Shown one piece after another: positions 7,428 through 17,058 of a DNA stretch of 32,635 bases. Within the stretch, counting starts at the first letter, position 1, and the number at the start of each line of letters is the position of its first letter. The stretch comes from Fidelibacterota bacterium (GTDB lineage: Bacteria; Pseudomonadota; Alphaproteobacteria; Rhodospirillales; Rhodospirillaceae): NCBI GenBank assembly GCA_947476275.1, contig CANJPQ010000041.1, positions 1 through 32,635 of the forward strand. The letters are read 5' to 3'. The notes beneath the pieces were generated by a model. The model made no database searches and had not been told where the DNA came from. It was given only the letters and a program-made list of their open reading frames with translations. Made by a program: the position numbers and the translations under genes.

Positions 7428-8366
7428 ATGACCAACATAGACATCCACTACATCAATCTCGATCGTTCGTCCGATCGTCGCGCAAAGGTCGAGCAGAGCT
7501 TCGCCGAAAGCAAGTTTTCCTCCCGCTGGACGTTGACCCGCTTCGCGGCAGTGGACGCCACGTCGCCGCCGGTCCTCGCGGCGCTCGGGAACCTCAACGG
7601 CGCCTACAAGGGCAACTTTCTCAGCCACCTCGGCTGTCTGCGGCGTCAGGTCGACACGGATAGCCATCTGTATATTGCCGAAGACGACATTCAGTTCTGC
7701 GACAAAACCGGGCCGCTGCTGGAAAAGGTGATCGATGCCCTCGGCGAGGACACCTGGGATATAATCCATCCCGAGGTTTCGCTCATGAGCGCGGTAGAGT
7801 TCCCGCGCTTCTACAAGTTGCGCCGCAATACGACTTTCCGCAACAAGGTGCGCTTGATCGCCCTGGGCGACTTTCCGTACGCATACGCCGGCTCGGGCTC
7901 CTACATCGTCAATCGTAAGTCCAAGCGGAAGTTCCTCGAAGGCTTGGATGAGACCGTTGCGCATGCTGGCGGCAAGCTGGATGTCCCTTTCGACCTGTGT
8001 TTGCGCGGCCTGCTGCACTACCACACGCTCAAGGGTTTTGTGACGGTCCCGTTCCTCACTGCTCCATCGATCCATGCGGATGAGAGCTCGGCGCCCTACG
8101 GCAAGGAAGACCCGAATCTGGACCGCGTGAAGCGGCTGCACCTGGAGTTGATCAACGCTTACCGGCGCCTGGTGTGGGTCGGTTTCGACCCGGAGAAGGT
8201 CATGCCACCGGAGTTGCGTTCGGAAGGAGAAAACATCTTCCTGCTCACCGAACAGGATAAACTCTTCCAGAAAGTCATTTCGTGGCTGCTCTTCATGCAA
8301 TACGAAGCCCGCTATCGGGAGTATGACCTGCTCCGATTCCTCGAAGAGGAAGTGCCCATCGTCTAG
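7428..8366 (+). CDS. Glycosyltransferase family 25 (LPS-type) protein
   Basis: The N-terminus IDIHYINLDRSSDRR is the GT25 signature of LPS galactosyl- and glucosyltransferases such as LgtB and Lob1, and IAEDDIQF (EDD at residues 85-87) is the acidic metal/nucleotide-sugar motif. YAYAGSGSYIVNRKS matches the later GT25 segment before the acceptor region. Length (312) is normal to slightly long. A cytosolic, membrane-associated enzyme adding a hexose to LPS or another glycan is expected. It sits 22 bp after the methyltransferase-like gene and probably shares its transcript. Its presence makes a glycan a reasonable target for the preceding methyltransferases. Confidence 0.8.
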   Translation: MTNIDIHYINLDRSSDRRAKVEQSFAESKFSSRWTLTRFAAVDATSPPVLAALGNLNGAYKGNFLSHLGCLRRQVDTDSHLYIAEDDIQFCDKTGPLLEKVIDALGEDTWDIIHPEVSLMSAVEFPRFYKLRRNTTFRNKVRLIALGDFPYAYAGSGSYIVNRKSKRKFLEGLDETVAHAGGKLDVPFDLCLRGLLHYHTLKGFVTVPFLTAPSIHADESSAPYGKEDPNLDRVKRLHLELINAYRRLVWVGFDPEKVMPPELRSEGENIFLLTEQDKLFQKVISWLLFMQYEARYREYDLLRFLEEEVPIV

Positions 8367-8438
8367 AAGGACAGACGATTCGGTCCCTAAGGCCCTGGCG
8401 CGTCTCTAAGGTCCGAAATTGTTGAGAGACTTTAGGAC

Positions 8439-9368
8439 GTGAGCCCCTCCACCGCATCCCTTTCCGCCGAGCGCCTGACCCACCTGCAGCGGTTGGAGGC
8501 GGAGAGCATCCATATCTTCCGCGAAGTCGCTGCCGAGTGCGAAAACCCGGTCATGCTGTATTCGATCGGCAAGGATTCCGCCGTGATGTTGCGGCTGGCG
8601 ATGAAGGCGTTTTTTCCCGCCAAGCCGCCGTTCCCGCTGCTGCACGTCGACACCGGCTGGAAGTTCAAGGCGATGTACGAGATGCGCGACCGTATGGCGC
8701 GCGAGACCGGCATGGACCTGCTGGTCCACATGAACCTGGAGGGCGTGGCGCAGGGAATCAATCCGTTCGATCACGGCTCGGCGGTCCATACCGACATCAT
8801 GAAGACCCAAGGGCTCAAGCAGGCGCTCGACAAATACAAGTTCGATGCGGCCTTCGGCGGTGCGCGCCGGGACGAGGAAAAGAGCCGCGCCAAGGAACGC
8901 ATCTTCTCGTTCCGCAGCACCAATCACCGCTGGGACCCGAAGAACCAGCGCCCCGAGTTGTGGCGGCTCTATAACGCCCGCAAGCATCCCGGTGAATCGA
9001 TCCGCGTGTTCCCGCTTTCGAATTGGACCGAGCTCGACATCTGGCAATACATCCTGCTCGAGGCCATTCCCATCGTGCCGCTCTACTTCGCGTCGGAGAG
9101 GCCCGTGGTGAACCGCGACGGCACCTGGATCATGGCCGACGACGACCGCATGCGGTTTCGGGATGGTGAGACGCCGGTCATGAAAAACGTGCGCTTCCGC
9201 ACGCTCGGCTGCTACCCGCTGTCTGGCGCTATCGAAAGCACCGCCGATACGCTGCCAGCGATCATTCAGGAAATGCTTCTGACGACCAGCTCCGAACGCC
9301 AGGGCCGCATGATCGACCACGACGGCGCGGCGTCGATGGAGAAGAAGAAGCAAGAGGGCTATTTCTAA
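8439..9368 (+). CDS. cysD: Sulfate adenylyltransferase subunit 2
   Basis: The 309-residue protein matches CysD closely near its start ([19 protein letters not shown]) and has the PP-loop core [16 protein letters not shown], which binds [15 protein letters not shown] and [13 protein letters not shown] are also standard. With CysN it makes adenosine 5'-phosphosulfate (APS) from ATP and sulfate in the cytosol. The GTG at 8439 fits the family N-terminus, and no other good start lies nearby. The next gene starts in its stop codon (TAATG), as expected for a two-subunit complex. No reductive genes (cysH, cysI, cysJ) are seen, so the pair may serve sulfation rather than cysteine synthesis, as NodPQ does; that is inference. 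Confidence 0.95.
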   Translation: MSPSTASLSAERLTHLQRLEAESIHIFREVAAECENPVMLYSIGKDSAVMLRLAMKAFFPAKPPFPLLHVDTGWKFKAMYEMRDRMARETGMDLLVHMNLEGVAQGINPFDHGSAVHTDIMKTQGLKQALDKYKFDAAFGGARRDEEKSRAKERIFSFRSTNHRWDPKNQRPELWRLYNARKHPGESIRVFPLSNWTELDIWQYILLEAIPIVPLYFASERPVVNRDGTWIMADDDRMRFRDGETPVMKNVRFRTLGCYPLSGAIESTADTLPAIIQEMLLTTSSERQGRMIDHDGAASMEKKKQEGYF

Positions 9369-11272
9369 TGGCCCACATCGACAAACTCATCGCGACAGAC
9401 ATTGAGTCCTACCTGGAGAAGCACCAGCACAAGACGCTGCTGCGATTTCTCACCTGCGGTTCGGTCGACGACGGCAAATCGACCCTGATCGGGCGCTTGC
9501 TGTACGACTCTAAGATGGTGTTCGAGGACCAGTTATCCGCGCTGGAAGCGGATTCCAAAAAGGTCGGCACCCAGGGCGGCGAGATCGATTTTGCGCTGCT
9601 GGTGGATGGGCTCGCCGCGGAGCGGGAGCAGGGCATCACCATCGACGTGGCCTACCGCTACTTCTCGACGGAGAAGCGCAAATTCATCGTCGCCGATACC
9701 CCGGGCCACGAGCAGTACACGCGCAACATGGTCACCGGTGCCTCCACCGCCGACCTCGCTATTGTGCTGATCGATGCCCGCAAGGGTGTGCTGGTACAGA
9801 CCCGACGACACAGCTTCCTGGCCTCGCTGCTAGGCATCCGCCACGTCGTGCTGGCGGTGAACAAGATGGATCTCATCGGCTGGTCGCAGGAAAAGTACGA
9901 CGCCATCGTCGCAGACTATCGCGCCTTCGCCGACAAGATCGGCCTGAAGAACGTTCAAGCCATCCCGATGTCCGCCCTCAAAGGCGAGAATATCACCGAG
10001 GTGAGCACGCAGACGCCCTGGTACACTGGGCCCTCGCTCATGGCGCATCTCGAAAACGTCGAGATCGATGACGACTATCTGCGCGCGCAGCCGTTCCGAC
10101 TGGCGGTGCAGTGGGTCAACCGGCCGGACCTGAACTTCCGCGGCTTTGCCGGTCCGATCGTGTCGGGCACCGTGACGCCGGGCCAAGAGGTCCGCGCGTT
10201 GCCGTCAAACCGCGTGTCGAAGGTCGCGCGCATCGTGACTTACGATGGCGATTTGTCCGCGGGCGTTGCCGGTCAATCCGTCACGCTCACGCTGACAGAC
10301 GAGATCGACGTTTCACGCGGCGACGTACTGGTCGCGGTGGAGAAGCCGCTGGAAGTCACCGACCAGTTCGAGGCCCATGTCGTGTGGATGAGCGACGATG
10401 CCTTGCTCCCCGGGCGCCAGTATTGGCTGAAGCTCGGCGCGAAAGTGGTCGCGGCGCAGATCACCAACATCAAATTCAAGATCAACGTCAACACGCTCGA
10501 ACATCTCGCCGGCAAGACCCTTGAGCTGAACGAGATCGCCGAGTGCAATCTGTCCACCGATCGCCCGCTGGTGTTCGCGCCCTACACCGAGAACAAGGAC
10601 CTCGGCGGCTTCATCCTGATCGACCGCATGACCAATGCGACCGTCGGCGCGGGGATGATCCGTTACGGCCTGCGCCGCGCTCATAACCTGCATTGGCAAA
10701 CACTCGATTTGACCCGCCAGGCCCGCGCGGCGGCCAAGAACCAGAAGCCCGCGGTGCTGTGGTTCACGGGCCTGTCCGGTTCCGGCAAGTCGACGGTGGC
10801 CAACGTGGTCGAGAAGAAGCTCCATGCCGAGGGCCGCCACACCTACATCCTGGACGGCGACAACGTGCGCCACGGTCTCAACCGCGATCTCGGCTTCACC
10901 GACGGCGACCGCGTCGAGAACGTCCGTCGCGTCGCCGAAGTGGCAAAGCTGATGGCCGATGCCGGGCTGGTTGTGATCGTGTCTTTCATCTCGCCGTTCC
11001 GCGCCGAACGCCGGATGGCGCGCGATATCATGCCCGCAGGCGAGTTCCTGGAAGTTTACATCGACGTGCCGCTGGACGTCGCAGAAGCGCGCGACGTGAA
11101 GGGGCTCTACAAGAAGGCCCGCGCCGGCGAGTTGGCGCACTTCACCGGTATCGACAGCCCCTACGAAGCGCCCGAAGCGCCCGAGGTGCATATCCATAGC
11201 GATCGGGAGTCGGCGGAAGCCGCGGCAGACGCCATCATCCGCGCGCTGCGGGATCGCGGCATCATCGGCTAG
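9368..11272 (+). CDS. cysNC: Sulfate adenylyltransferase subunit 1 fused to APS kinase
   Basis: The first 440 or so residues form a CysN GTPase. The P-loop is GSVDDGKST (31-39), switch II DTPGH (110-114) and base recognition NKMD (165-168), followed by EF-Tu-like beta domains. The C-terminal 190 residues form APS kinase (CysC) with its own P-loop GLSGSGKST (468-476) and [16 protein letters not shown], which binds APS. GTP hydrolysis drives APS formation with CysD, and the kinase domain makes PAPS. The fusion and its length (634) are common in alphaproteobacteria, including NodQ of rhizobia. Both nucleotide sites look intact. The start overlaps the cysD stop by one base. Confidence 0.95.
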   Translation: MAHIDKLIATDIESYLEKHQHKTLLRFLTCGSVDDGKSTLIGRLLYDSKMVFEDQLSALEADSKKVGTQGGEIDFALLVDGLAAEREQGITIDVAYRYFSTEKRKFIVADTPGHEQYTRNMVTGASTADLAIVLIDARKGVLVQTRRHSFLASLLGIRHVVLAVNKMDLIGWSQEKYDAIVADYRAFADKIGLKNVQAIPMSALKGENITEVSTQTPWYTGPSLMAHLENVEIDDDYLRAQPFRLAVQWVNRPDLNFRGFAGPIVSGTVTPGQEVRALPSNRVSKVARIVTYDGDLSAGVAGQSVTLTLTDEIDVSRGDVLVAVEKPLEVTDQFEAHVVWMSDDALLPGRQYWLKLGAKVVAAQITNIKFKINVNTLEHLAGKTLELNEIAECNLSTDRPLVFAPYTENKDLGGFILIDRMTNATVGAGMIRYGLRRAHNLHWQTLDLTRQARAAAKNQKPAVLWFTGLSGSGKSTVANVVEKKLHAEGRHTYILDGDNVRHGLNRDLGFTDGDRVENVRRVAEVAKLMADAGLVVIVSFISPFRAERRMARDIMPAGEFLEVYIDVPLDVAEARDVKGLYKKARAGELAHFTGIDSPYEAPEAPEVHIHSDRESAEAAADAIIRALRDRGIIG

Positions 11273-11298
11273 CGCGGCGATCGCCCCACGTGCCGCGC
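11272..11298. terminator. GC-rich inverted repeat between convergent genes (weak)
   Basis: GCGCGGC (11272-11278) and GCCGCGC (11292-11298) form a 7-bp stem with a 13-nt loop between the cysNC stop and the convergent gene ending at 11304. It has no T-tract on either strand, so it could at most stall polymerase or protect RNA ends. Confidence 0.3.
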
Positions 11299-11303
11299 CG
11301 GCG

Positions 11304-13499
11304 CTAGGCCGGCCGACGCAGGATGTAAGACCAGTATTTGTCCTCGCCGATCGACAGGGTGAAACCGACCACCCAGCTTCGCTCCACGATCAGGCCGACC
11401 TTCTCGAACTGGGACACCCAAGAGGAGTTTGGAAAGACGCTGTAGTGGTTCTTACCGAATTCATGCCGCGCGGCGGTCTCCGGCGCCGGCACCTCCACAT
11501 AGATCACACCGCCGGGTTTGCAGACGCGCTTATACTCCGACAACGTGAACAGCGGCATCACGCTGTGCTCCAGCACATGGCGGCACCACAGCACGTCGAA
11601 CGACGCGTCCGGGAAGTCCATGAAGTTCTGGTCCATCTCCAGGACGTCGAAGCCCTTGCCGCGGCAGACCGCGGCATCGGACCCGAGCGTAAGCCCGGTG
11701 GCCTTGAGGCCGATCTTGTCGAACATCTCCAAGGCCAGTACCTGGCCGCAGCCGATATCCAGAACTCGCTGGCCCGCTTTCAGGAAGCCGTCCTTATGGA
11801 GCGTCTCGATCGTGGACGCCGTGATCGACGTGTGAAGCTCGGACGGCTCCTCCGGGTAGACGTCGCTGACCAAGCTGTCGAGGAACCGATCGATGCGGCT
11901 GAAATCGCGGCCGCGCGCCGGTGGCGAGATAGGTGCAGCTGCTGCTGGCGTCGGAACCACCAGCGGCTTGGACGCCACCTTCGGTACCCCGCCCGCGGCG
12001 ACCGCTTGGCGCAGCGCGGTGGTGAGATCCGCAAAGGGCTCGTCCCAGGCACCGACGGCGGGTTGCCGGAACAGTTTCGCGTTCGGATACCACGGCCAAT
12101 CGGTCCCGTGGTCGCCGAAGCGCCAGTCCGGGGCGCGCTTGAGGGGAATCCACGTCGGCACATCCAGCGCCCCCGCAAGGTGCGCGATGGACGTGTCGAT
12201 GGAGATCATCAGGTCCAGGTTCATCAGCACGGCGGCGCTGTCGAGGAACGCGCCGGCGCCGGTATCGAAATCGGGCCCAAGGTCCTCCACCGGGAAGGAT
12301 ACGCCGCTGACGTCGCCGCCCTTCTGCAGGCTGATGAGGCGCACGCCCGGAATCGCTGCAAGGCTTGCGAATTTTTCGAGCGGGGCCGAGCGGCTGCGCT
12401 GGCTCGGTGTTTCGCCTTTGCCTTCCCAAACGATGCCGACCTTGAAGCCGTGCGTGCCGAGACGCTCGCGCCATTTCGCAACGCGCGCCGGCTCGGCGCT
12501 GAGATAGGGCATGGGGCAGGGCACGTTGTCCGGCCGCACGCCGAGCACGCCCGGAACGCTCATGATCGCCTGGAACGTGTCGATGTGCGGCACGATGCCG
12601 CCGAGCGGAATCACCTCGGACACCCCGGTCACGGTACGCATCACCGGGATCAGCGGTTCGTGGACTTCCAGCACCACGCGCGCGCCCATGGCGACGAGCA
12701 CGGGCACGAAGCGTGCGAACTGGATCGCATCGCCGAGGCCCTGTTCGGCGTAGAGCAGCACGGTCTTGCCCTGCACCGGGCCGCCTTGCCACAGGGGGTG
12801 GGCATAATCGCGCGGCGGCAGGCCATCGGCCTTCCAGCGCCACTCATAGTTTTTCCAACCGATGTCGTAGTCGCCGTTGCGCAGTTGCGCGAGGCCCAGG
12901 TTCTTGTGCGGCATAGGGATGTTCGGCGACAGCGCGATACACGCCGAAAAGGCGGCAATGGCTTCTTTCGTGCGCCCGGTGGCCGACAGCACGGCGCCGA
13001 GATTGCTGTGCGCTTCCGCGTAGTCGGGCTTCAACGCGATGGCCTTGCGCACCATCGTTTCGGCTTCATCCAATTGCGCGAGTTCCAGCAGGACAGAACA
13101 CATATTGTTCATCGCTTCCGGATAGTCGGCCTGCAGCACGAGTGCCTGGCGCAACGGCGCAAGGGCTTCCTCGAAGCGCTTCGCCGACGTGTAGGCGCTG
13201 CCCAGGTTGCTGTAGGTCATGGCGGCTTTGGGATCGAGTTCGATGGACTTCTTCAGCACCTCTACCGCCTCTGCCGGCCGCCCCAGCGTCTTTAGCACGG
13301 CGCCGAGGTTGTTGTAGGTGATCGCTTCGGTCGGGTTCAGCGCGACAGCTTCGCGGAACGCAATTGCTGCGTCTTCCAGGCGTCCTTGCTGGTGTGCGGC
13401 AATCGCCTTGTTGAAGGTGGCCACGAACTTCTCCGTATGGCCCCGTGACGCGGTCATCTGCGGCGGCTGTTGGACTTGATTTCGTTTCTGGCGGGCCAT
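11304..13499 (-). CDS. TPR - GT9-like glycosyltransferase - methyltransferase fusion
   Basis: Three domains are visible in 731 residues. About residues 15-220 are TPR repeats (for example AITYNNLGAVLKTLGRPAEA and AMTYSNLGSAYTSAKRFEEA). About 230-500 are a heptosyltransferase-like GT domain with YAEQGLGDAIQFARF, KVGIVWEGKGETPSQRS and ISIDTSIAHLAGALDVPTW. After a Pro/Ala-rich linker near 510-530, about 560-731 are a class I methyltransferase with VLDIGCGQ (near 577-584) and DVLWCRHVLEHSVMP. ATG at 13499 is chosen because the upstream open frame lacks family character and overlaps the preceding gene. It lies 23 bp after the GT4 gene. The TPRs probably present a protein acceptor and the fusion would couple sugar transfer with methylation; this is inference. 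Confidence 0.8.
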   Translation of the reverse strand: MARQKRNQVQQPPQMTASRGHTEKFVATFNKAIAAHQQGRLEDAAIAFREAVALNPTEAITYNNLGAVLKTLGRPAEAVEVLKKSIELDPKAAMTYSNLGSAYTSAKRFEEALAPLRQALVLQADYPEAMNNMCSVLLELAQLDEAETMVRKAIALKPDYAEAHSNLGAVLSATGRTKEAIAAFSACIALSPNIPMPHKNLGLAQLRNGDYDIGWKNYEWRWKADGLPPRDYAHPLWQGGPVQGKTVLLYAEQGLGDAIQFARFVPVLVAMGARVVLEVHEPLIPVMRTVTGVSEVIPLGGIVPHIDTFQAIMSVPGVLGVRPDNVPCPMPYLSAEPARVAKWRERLGTHGFKVGIVWEGKGETPSQRSRSAPLEKFASLAAIPGVRLISLQKGGDVSGVSFPVEDLGPDFDTGAGAFLDSAAVLMNLDLMISIDTSIAHLAGALDVPTWIPLKRAPDWRFGDHGTDWPWYPNAKLFRQPAVGAWDEPFADLTTALRQAVAAGGVPKVASKPLVVPTPAAAAPISPPARGRDFSRIDRFLDSLVSDVYPEEPSELHTSITASTIETLHKDGFLKAGQRVLDIGCGQVLALEMFDKIGLKATGLTLGSDAAVCRGKGFDVLEMDQNFMDFPDASFDVLWCRHVLEHSVMPLFTLSEYKRVCKPGGVIYVEVPAPETAARHEFGKNHYSVFPNSSWVSQFEKVGLIVERSWVVGFTLSIGEDKYWSYILRRPA

Positions 13500-13522
13500 G
13501 ATGTCTTCGCGTGCGCTGGAGG

Positions 13523-14710
13523 TTATGGGCAAGTGGCAGAAAGGGTGCGGTAGAGCTGGGCGACTTGGTTCTCCCAGGACAGGGCCGCCATCGCGGCGGC
13601 ACCCGCGGCGCCACGGCGGCGGGCGTCTTCTCGGTCGGTGAACGCTTGTTCGAGCTTGTCGACGATCTCGTCCACGTCGCTTTCGCCCCATCCTTCGGTG
13701 CCCAGATCGGGGACCGTCACCGGCGCCTGCCGCGTCAGGATATAGGGCGCGCCCGTGGCGACCAAATCTTTGTGGCCGGTGTTGTTGGATACGATCGTCG
13801 GCACGCCCGACGCCATGCATTCCATGGCAACCAGGTTGGTGCCGCCTTCACACCGGTTCGGGAACACGGCCACGTCCATCTCCCGCAGCACGCGCCCCAT
13901 CAGGTGATTGGGCACACCGCCGAGGTCGAGGAACTGTCCCTGCTGAAGGCCGTTCGCCGTAAGCCACTTCGGTAAATCGACCTTGCCGTCCGGCTCTAAG
14001 GCGATCGGGACGATCTTGGACTTGAGGTTGAGGGTCAGCGCGCCATGCTGCCAGGGCGAACTCCAGCCAGTGATCAGAATCGCTTCGGGATGACGCGCGG
14101 CGAAAATGCGGAACGCCTGGACCACTAGGTCCTGGCCCTTGCGCAGTTCCATCTTGCCGCCGCTGAACACGGTGAAACGATTCGACATGCCGCCGAAGCG
14201 CGGGGCGGGATGGAACAGGGACGGATCGATCCCCTGGATCACGGTCGCGACGTTCGTCACGCCTTTGCTGCGTAGGATGTCCTCGCCCCAGGTCGAGCCG
14301 GTGACGATGACCGCGAAGTTGTCGCAATAGGCTTTCGCATGCGGCAGATCCGTGTCCTCGAAGAACGTCACGCCGCAGGTGGCGGTACCCTTGAGATAGG
14401 TCCCGCCGGCATGGGCGGAGCCTGAGAACTTGTTGCCCATGGAATGCAACGTAATGCCGTTGAAGCGTTCTCCGGCTTCGGCCATGGCGATGAGGCGGGC
14501 GCGTTCCTGGTCTGACGCCACCAGCACCGGCGCCAGGGCATTCAGCCGCAGGATATCCATGCCGGTCAGGCTCTCTATCTGGATATTGGCGCCGCACACG
14601 GCCTTCGCACCGCCCGACACCCGCGGCCAGTGATACAGCAGGTTCAGGCCGTAGACGCCCCAGCCGTAGAGAGCGGAAACGCCCCATTGAAAGAATAGGG
14701 AATGAGACAT
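13523..14710 (-). CDS. GT4-like glycosyltransferase (group 1)
   Basis: A 395-residue protein with GT-B features. RFTVFSGGKMELRKGQD resembles the start of the Glycos_transf_1 domain, and RCEGGTNLVAMECMASGVP is the conserved E-x7-E nucleotide-sugar binding segment, here EGGTNLVAME. The N-terminal half (WGVSALYGWGVYGLNLLYHW) would form the acceptor domain. It should transfer a sugar from an NDP-sugar in the cytosol to a glycan or protein-bound acceptor. It is the first gene of a two-gene minus-strand unit and diverges from the GT41 gene at 14961 across a 250-bp control region. The acceptor cannot be deduced. Confidence 0.8.
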   Translation of the reverse strand: MSHSLFFQWGVSALYGWGVYGLNLLYHWPRVSGGAKAVCGANIQIESLTGMDILRLNALAPVLVASDQERARLIAMAEAGERFNGITLHSMGNKFSGSAHAGGTYLKGTATCGVTFFEDTDLPHAKAYCDNFAVIVTGSTWGEDILRSKGVTNVATVIQGIDPSLFHPAPRFGGMSNRFTVFSGGKMELRKGQDLVVQAFRIFAARHPEAILITGWSSPWQHGALTLNLKSKIVPIALEPDGKVDLPKWLTANGLQQGQFLDLGGVPNHLMGRVLREMDVAVFPNRCEGGTNLVAMECMASGVPTIVSNNTGHKDLVATGAPYILTRQAPVTVPDLGTEGWGESDVDEIVDKLEQAFTDREDARRRGAAGAAAMAALSWENQVAQLYRTLSATCP

Positions 14711-14960
14711 GGGGCTTCGTGGATCCAGGCGCTGAGCGGGCTTCGGTGATAAATCATTTTATTATCAATGACTTATATCTGGCCCGCCGGGGCGGCGCGC
14801 AATCTTGCCGGCAAACCGCAAGAACGATAACGGGCGCGTGCTTAACCCATCGTTATCGCGACCCCGATGCCCGGCGTATGCGCGCGGCGGCGTAACGCGG
14901 GATTAAGGAAGTCTCGCTATTTCTCGCCGTCGCCCTTTATCGCATCGTTAAGGCCCCAGA
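14711..14960. promoter_or_regulatory. Divergent control region between two glycosyltransferase genes
   Basis: This 250-bp gap separates diverging genes and should hold promoters for both. Visible elements: an AT-rich patch (14747-14780) with the inverted repeat TGATAA / TTATCA spaced by nine bases and a TTATAT that could be a -10; the palindrome TTGCCGGCAA (14805-14814); and the inverted repeat CGATAACG / CGTTATCG (14825-14832 and 14851-14858). The latter overlaps TTAA-N7-TTAT (14842-14856), one base from the CtrA consensus TTAA-N7-TTAA. TAAGG (14949-14953) is the Shine-Dalgarno of the + gene. No regulator can be assigned with certainty. Confidence 0.5.
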
Positions 14961-16970
14961 ATGCTCGGCGAATTGTTCTCCAGTGCCACCAACCGCGCCA
15001 TCGAGAAGCAACTCTCGGGCATGGAACTTCTCAATGTCATCGGCCAGCTGACCGCGTCAGGTCAACGCAACCTGGTCGCGGCGCTCTACCAGACCTGGCT
15101 TGAGCACAATCAGGACAACGCCCTCGCACCGGCGATCTACTTCAACTACGGCGTGGTGTTGAGCGAGGGCGGCGATGTCGCTGGGGCAAAACTGGCGTTC
15201 GAGAACGCCATCCGCATCAATCCGGATTTCTATCCGCCCTATGTCAACCTCGGCGGCCTGCTGGATCGCGTCGGCGCGGGCGGCGAGGCCGTTCAACTCT
15301 GGTATCAGATGGCCGCGCGACTGCCGGCCGTGAATGGTGACAATGTCCAATACAAGACCACGATCCTGAAGCAGATCGGCCGCGTGCTGGAACGCGGCAA
15401 CCTGGACCTACACGCCGAGGACGCCCTGCGCCAATGCCTCGACCTGAACGCGCATCAGCCCGATGTCGTGCAGCACTATGTCAGCCTACGCCAGCGTCAA
15501 TGCAAATGGCCGATCATCGCGCCCTCGGGGCAGATCGATCGCAATACCCTGCTCGGCGGCATCTCCGCCCTGTCATTGGGCGCCTATACGGATGACCCGG
15601 TCCTGCAACTCGGCAACGCCTACATGTATGCGCGCTATGTCACCGGCTGCGCAGCGAAAACCTACGTCAGCTCGCACGCCCAATTGCTTGTGAACCCACC
15701 GGCGCGCCGCCGCGTCGCCTACCTCTCGTCGGATTTGCGTGAGCACGCCATCGGCTACCTCACCAGCGAAGTCTACGAACTGCATGATCGCAGCAAGGTG
15801 GAAGTGTTCGCCTACTACTGCGGCATCAAATCTCCCGACCAACTCCAGCAGCGCATCAGGAACGCGGTCGAGCATTGGGTCGATATCTCAGACATGACCG
15901 ACGAGCAGGCCGCGCTGAAGATGATCGAGGACGGGATCGAGATCCTGGTCGACGTCAACGGCTACACCAACGGCCAGCGCAGCAAGCTTCTCGCCATGCG
16001 TCCCGCGCCGATCATCGTCAACTGGCTCGGCTATCCCGGCACCTTGGGCACCGCGTATCACAATTACATCATCGCCGACGATTTCATCATCCCGCCGACT
16101 CACGAGATTTACTACTCGGAGAAAGTGCTGCGGCTGCCGTGCTATCAGTCGAACGATCGCAAACGCACGGTGTCGGAGCGCAGGCAAACCCGCACCGAAG
16201 CCGGATTGCCGGAAAACGCTTTCGTCTATTGCTGCTTCAACGGCCTGCATAAGATCTCACGCTTCACATGGGCGCGATGGATGAGCATTCTCACCCAAGT
16301 TCCCGACAGCGTGCTGTGGCTTCTCGACGGTCCTCAGACCACGAAGGATCGGCTCAAGGAACTGGCGCAGCAGGCGGGTGTCGCGCCGGACCGTATCGTG
16401 TTCGCCGCGAAGCTGCGCAATCCGGATCACCTGGCGCGCTATCCACTCGCCGATCTGTTCCTCGACACATCGCCCTATGGCGCCCACACCACATGCTCCG
16501 ATGCTCTATGGATGGGCGTGCCGTTGTTGACCGTGCCGGGGCGCTCGTTTGCCTCGCGCGTTTGCGGTAGCTTGAGCCAATCCGCCGGGCTCGAAGAAAC
16601 CATCGTCAAGACCCCCGCAGACTACGTGCCCGCGGCTGTGGCCCTCGCCAACGACCCGGCGCGCCTCAAAGCCCTGCGCGAGAAACTCATCGCCAACCGC
16701 GATACGTGCGTGCTGTTCGACACACCGCTCCTGGTCAGGCGAATGGAGGACCTGTTCGCCCGGATGTGGACGGACTACACCTCCGGCAACCTCCCGATCC
16801 CGGATCTCACCAACCTTGACGTCTACGAAGAGGTCGGGATCGAACTCGACCAGGACGAGGTCGAGATGCAGGCGGTGCCCGACTTCCATGGCCTTTACCG
16901 CAAGGCGCTCGCCGCCAAGGCGGAGTCGATTTTCGTGCACCGCGACAACCGCCTCTGGCCCGGCGCGTAG
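14961..16970 (+). CDS. TPR O-GlcNAc-transferase-like glycosyltransferase (GT41, SPINDLY type)
   Basis: About residues 45-130 carry TPR-like repeats (NYGVVLSEGGDVAGAKLAFE, YVNLGGLLDRVGAGGEAVQL). About 245-610 are a GT41 domain. RVAYLSSDLREHAIGYL holds the His that aligns with human OGT His498, NGLHKISRFT the Lys aligning with Lys842, and LDTSPYGAHTTCSDALWMG the HTT loop at the UDP-sugar site. All look intact, so an active protein O-glycosyltransferase acting on Ser/Thr is likely, using a UDP- or other NDP-sugar. Start ATG 14961 has TAAGG seven bases upstream. Length 669. The target is unknown; flagellar proteins or the Thr-rich octad proteins in this window are candidates by inference. Confidence 0.85.
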   Translation: MLGELFSSATNRAIEKQLSGMELLNVIGQLTASGQRNLVAALYQTWLEHNQDNALAPAIYFNYGVVLSEGGDVAGAKLAFENAIRINPDFYPPYVNLGGLLDRVGAGGEAVQLWYQMAARLPAVNGDNVQYKTTILKQIGRVLERGNLDLHAEDALRQCLDLNAHQPDVVQHYVSLRQRQCKWPIIAPSGQIDRNTLLGGISALSLGAYTDDPVLQLGNAYMYARYVTGCAAKTYVSSHAQLLVNPPARRRVAYLSSDLREHAIGYLTSEVYELHDRSKVEVFAYYCGIKSPDQLQQRIRNAVEHWVDISDMTDEQAALKMIEDGIEILVDVNGYTNGQRSKLLAMRPAPIIVNWLGYPGTLGTAYHNYIIADDFIIPPTHEIYYSEKVLRLPCYQSNDRKRTVSERRQTRTEAGLPENAFVYCCFNGLHKISRFTWARWMSILTQVPDSVLWLLDGPQTTKDRLKELAQQAGVAPDRIVFAAKLRNPDHLARYPLADLFLDTSPYGAHTTCSDALWMGVPLLTVPGRSFASRVCGSLSQSAGLEETIVKTPADYVPAAVALANDPARLKALREKLIANRDTCVLFDTPLLVRRMEDLFARMWTDYTSGNLPIPDLTNLDVYEEVGIELDQDEVEMQAVPDFHGLYRKALAAKAESIFVHRDNRLWPGA

Positions 16971-17058
16971 CATTCGAACGGCGCAGACCGCGCCATTTGA
17001 CGGCGTGTGATCACAGCCGTACCGTTGCCGCTTGTCTCAGGCAACGGGCGCTATCTTC

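Noticed and set aside
11445-13295. 616-codon plus-strand frame opposite the TPR fusion gene
   Set aside because: His/Arg-rich shadow of a high-GC gene; the minus strand carries clear TPR, GT and methyltransferase motifs.
16980-16994. Hairpin GGCGC-AGACC-GCGCC after the GT41 gene as a terminator
   Set aside because: Only five base pairs and followed by ATTTG rather than a T-tract; too weak to call.
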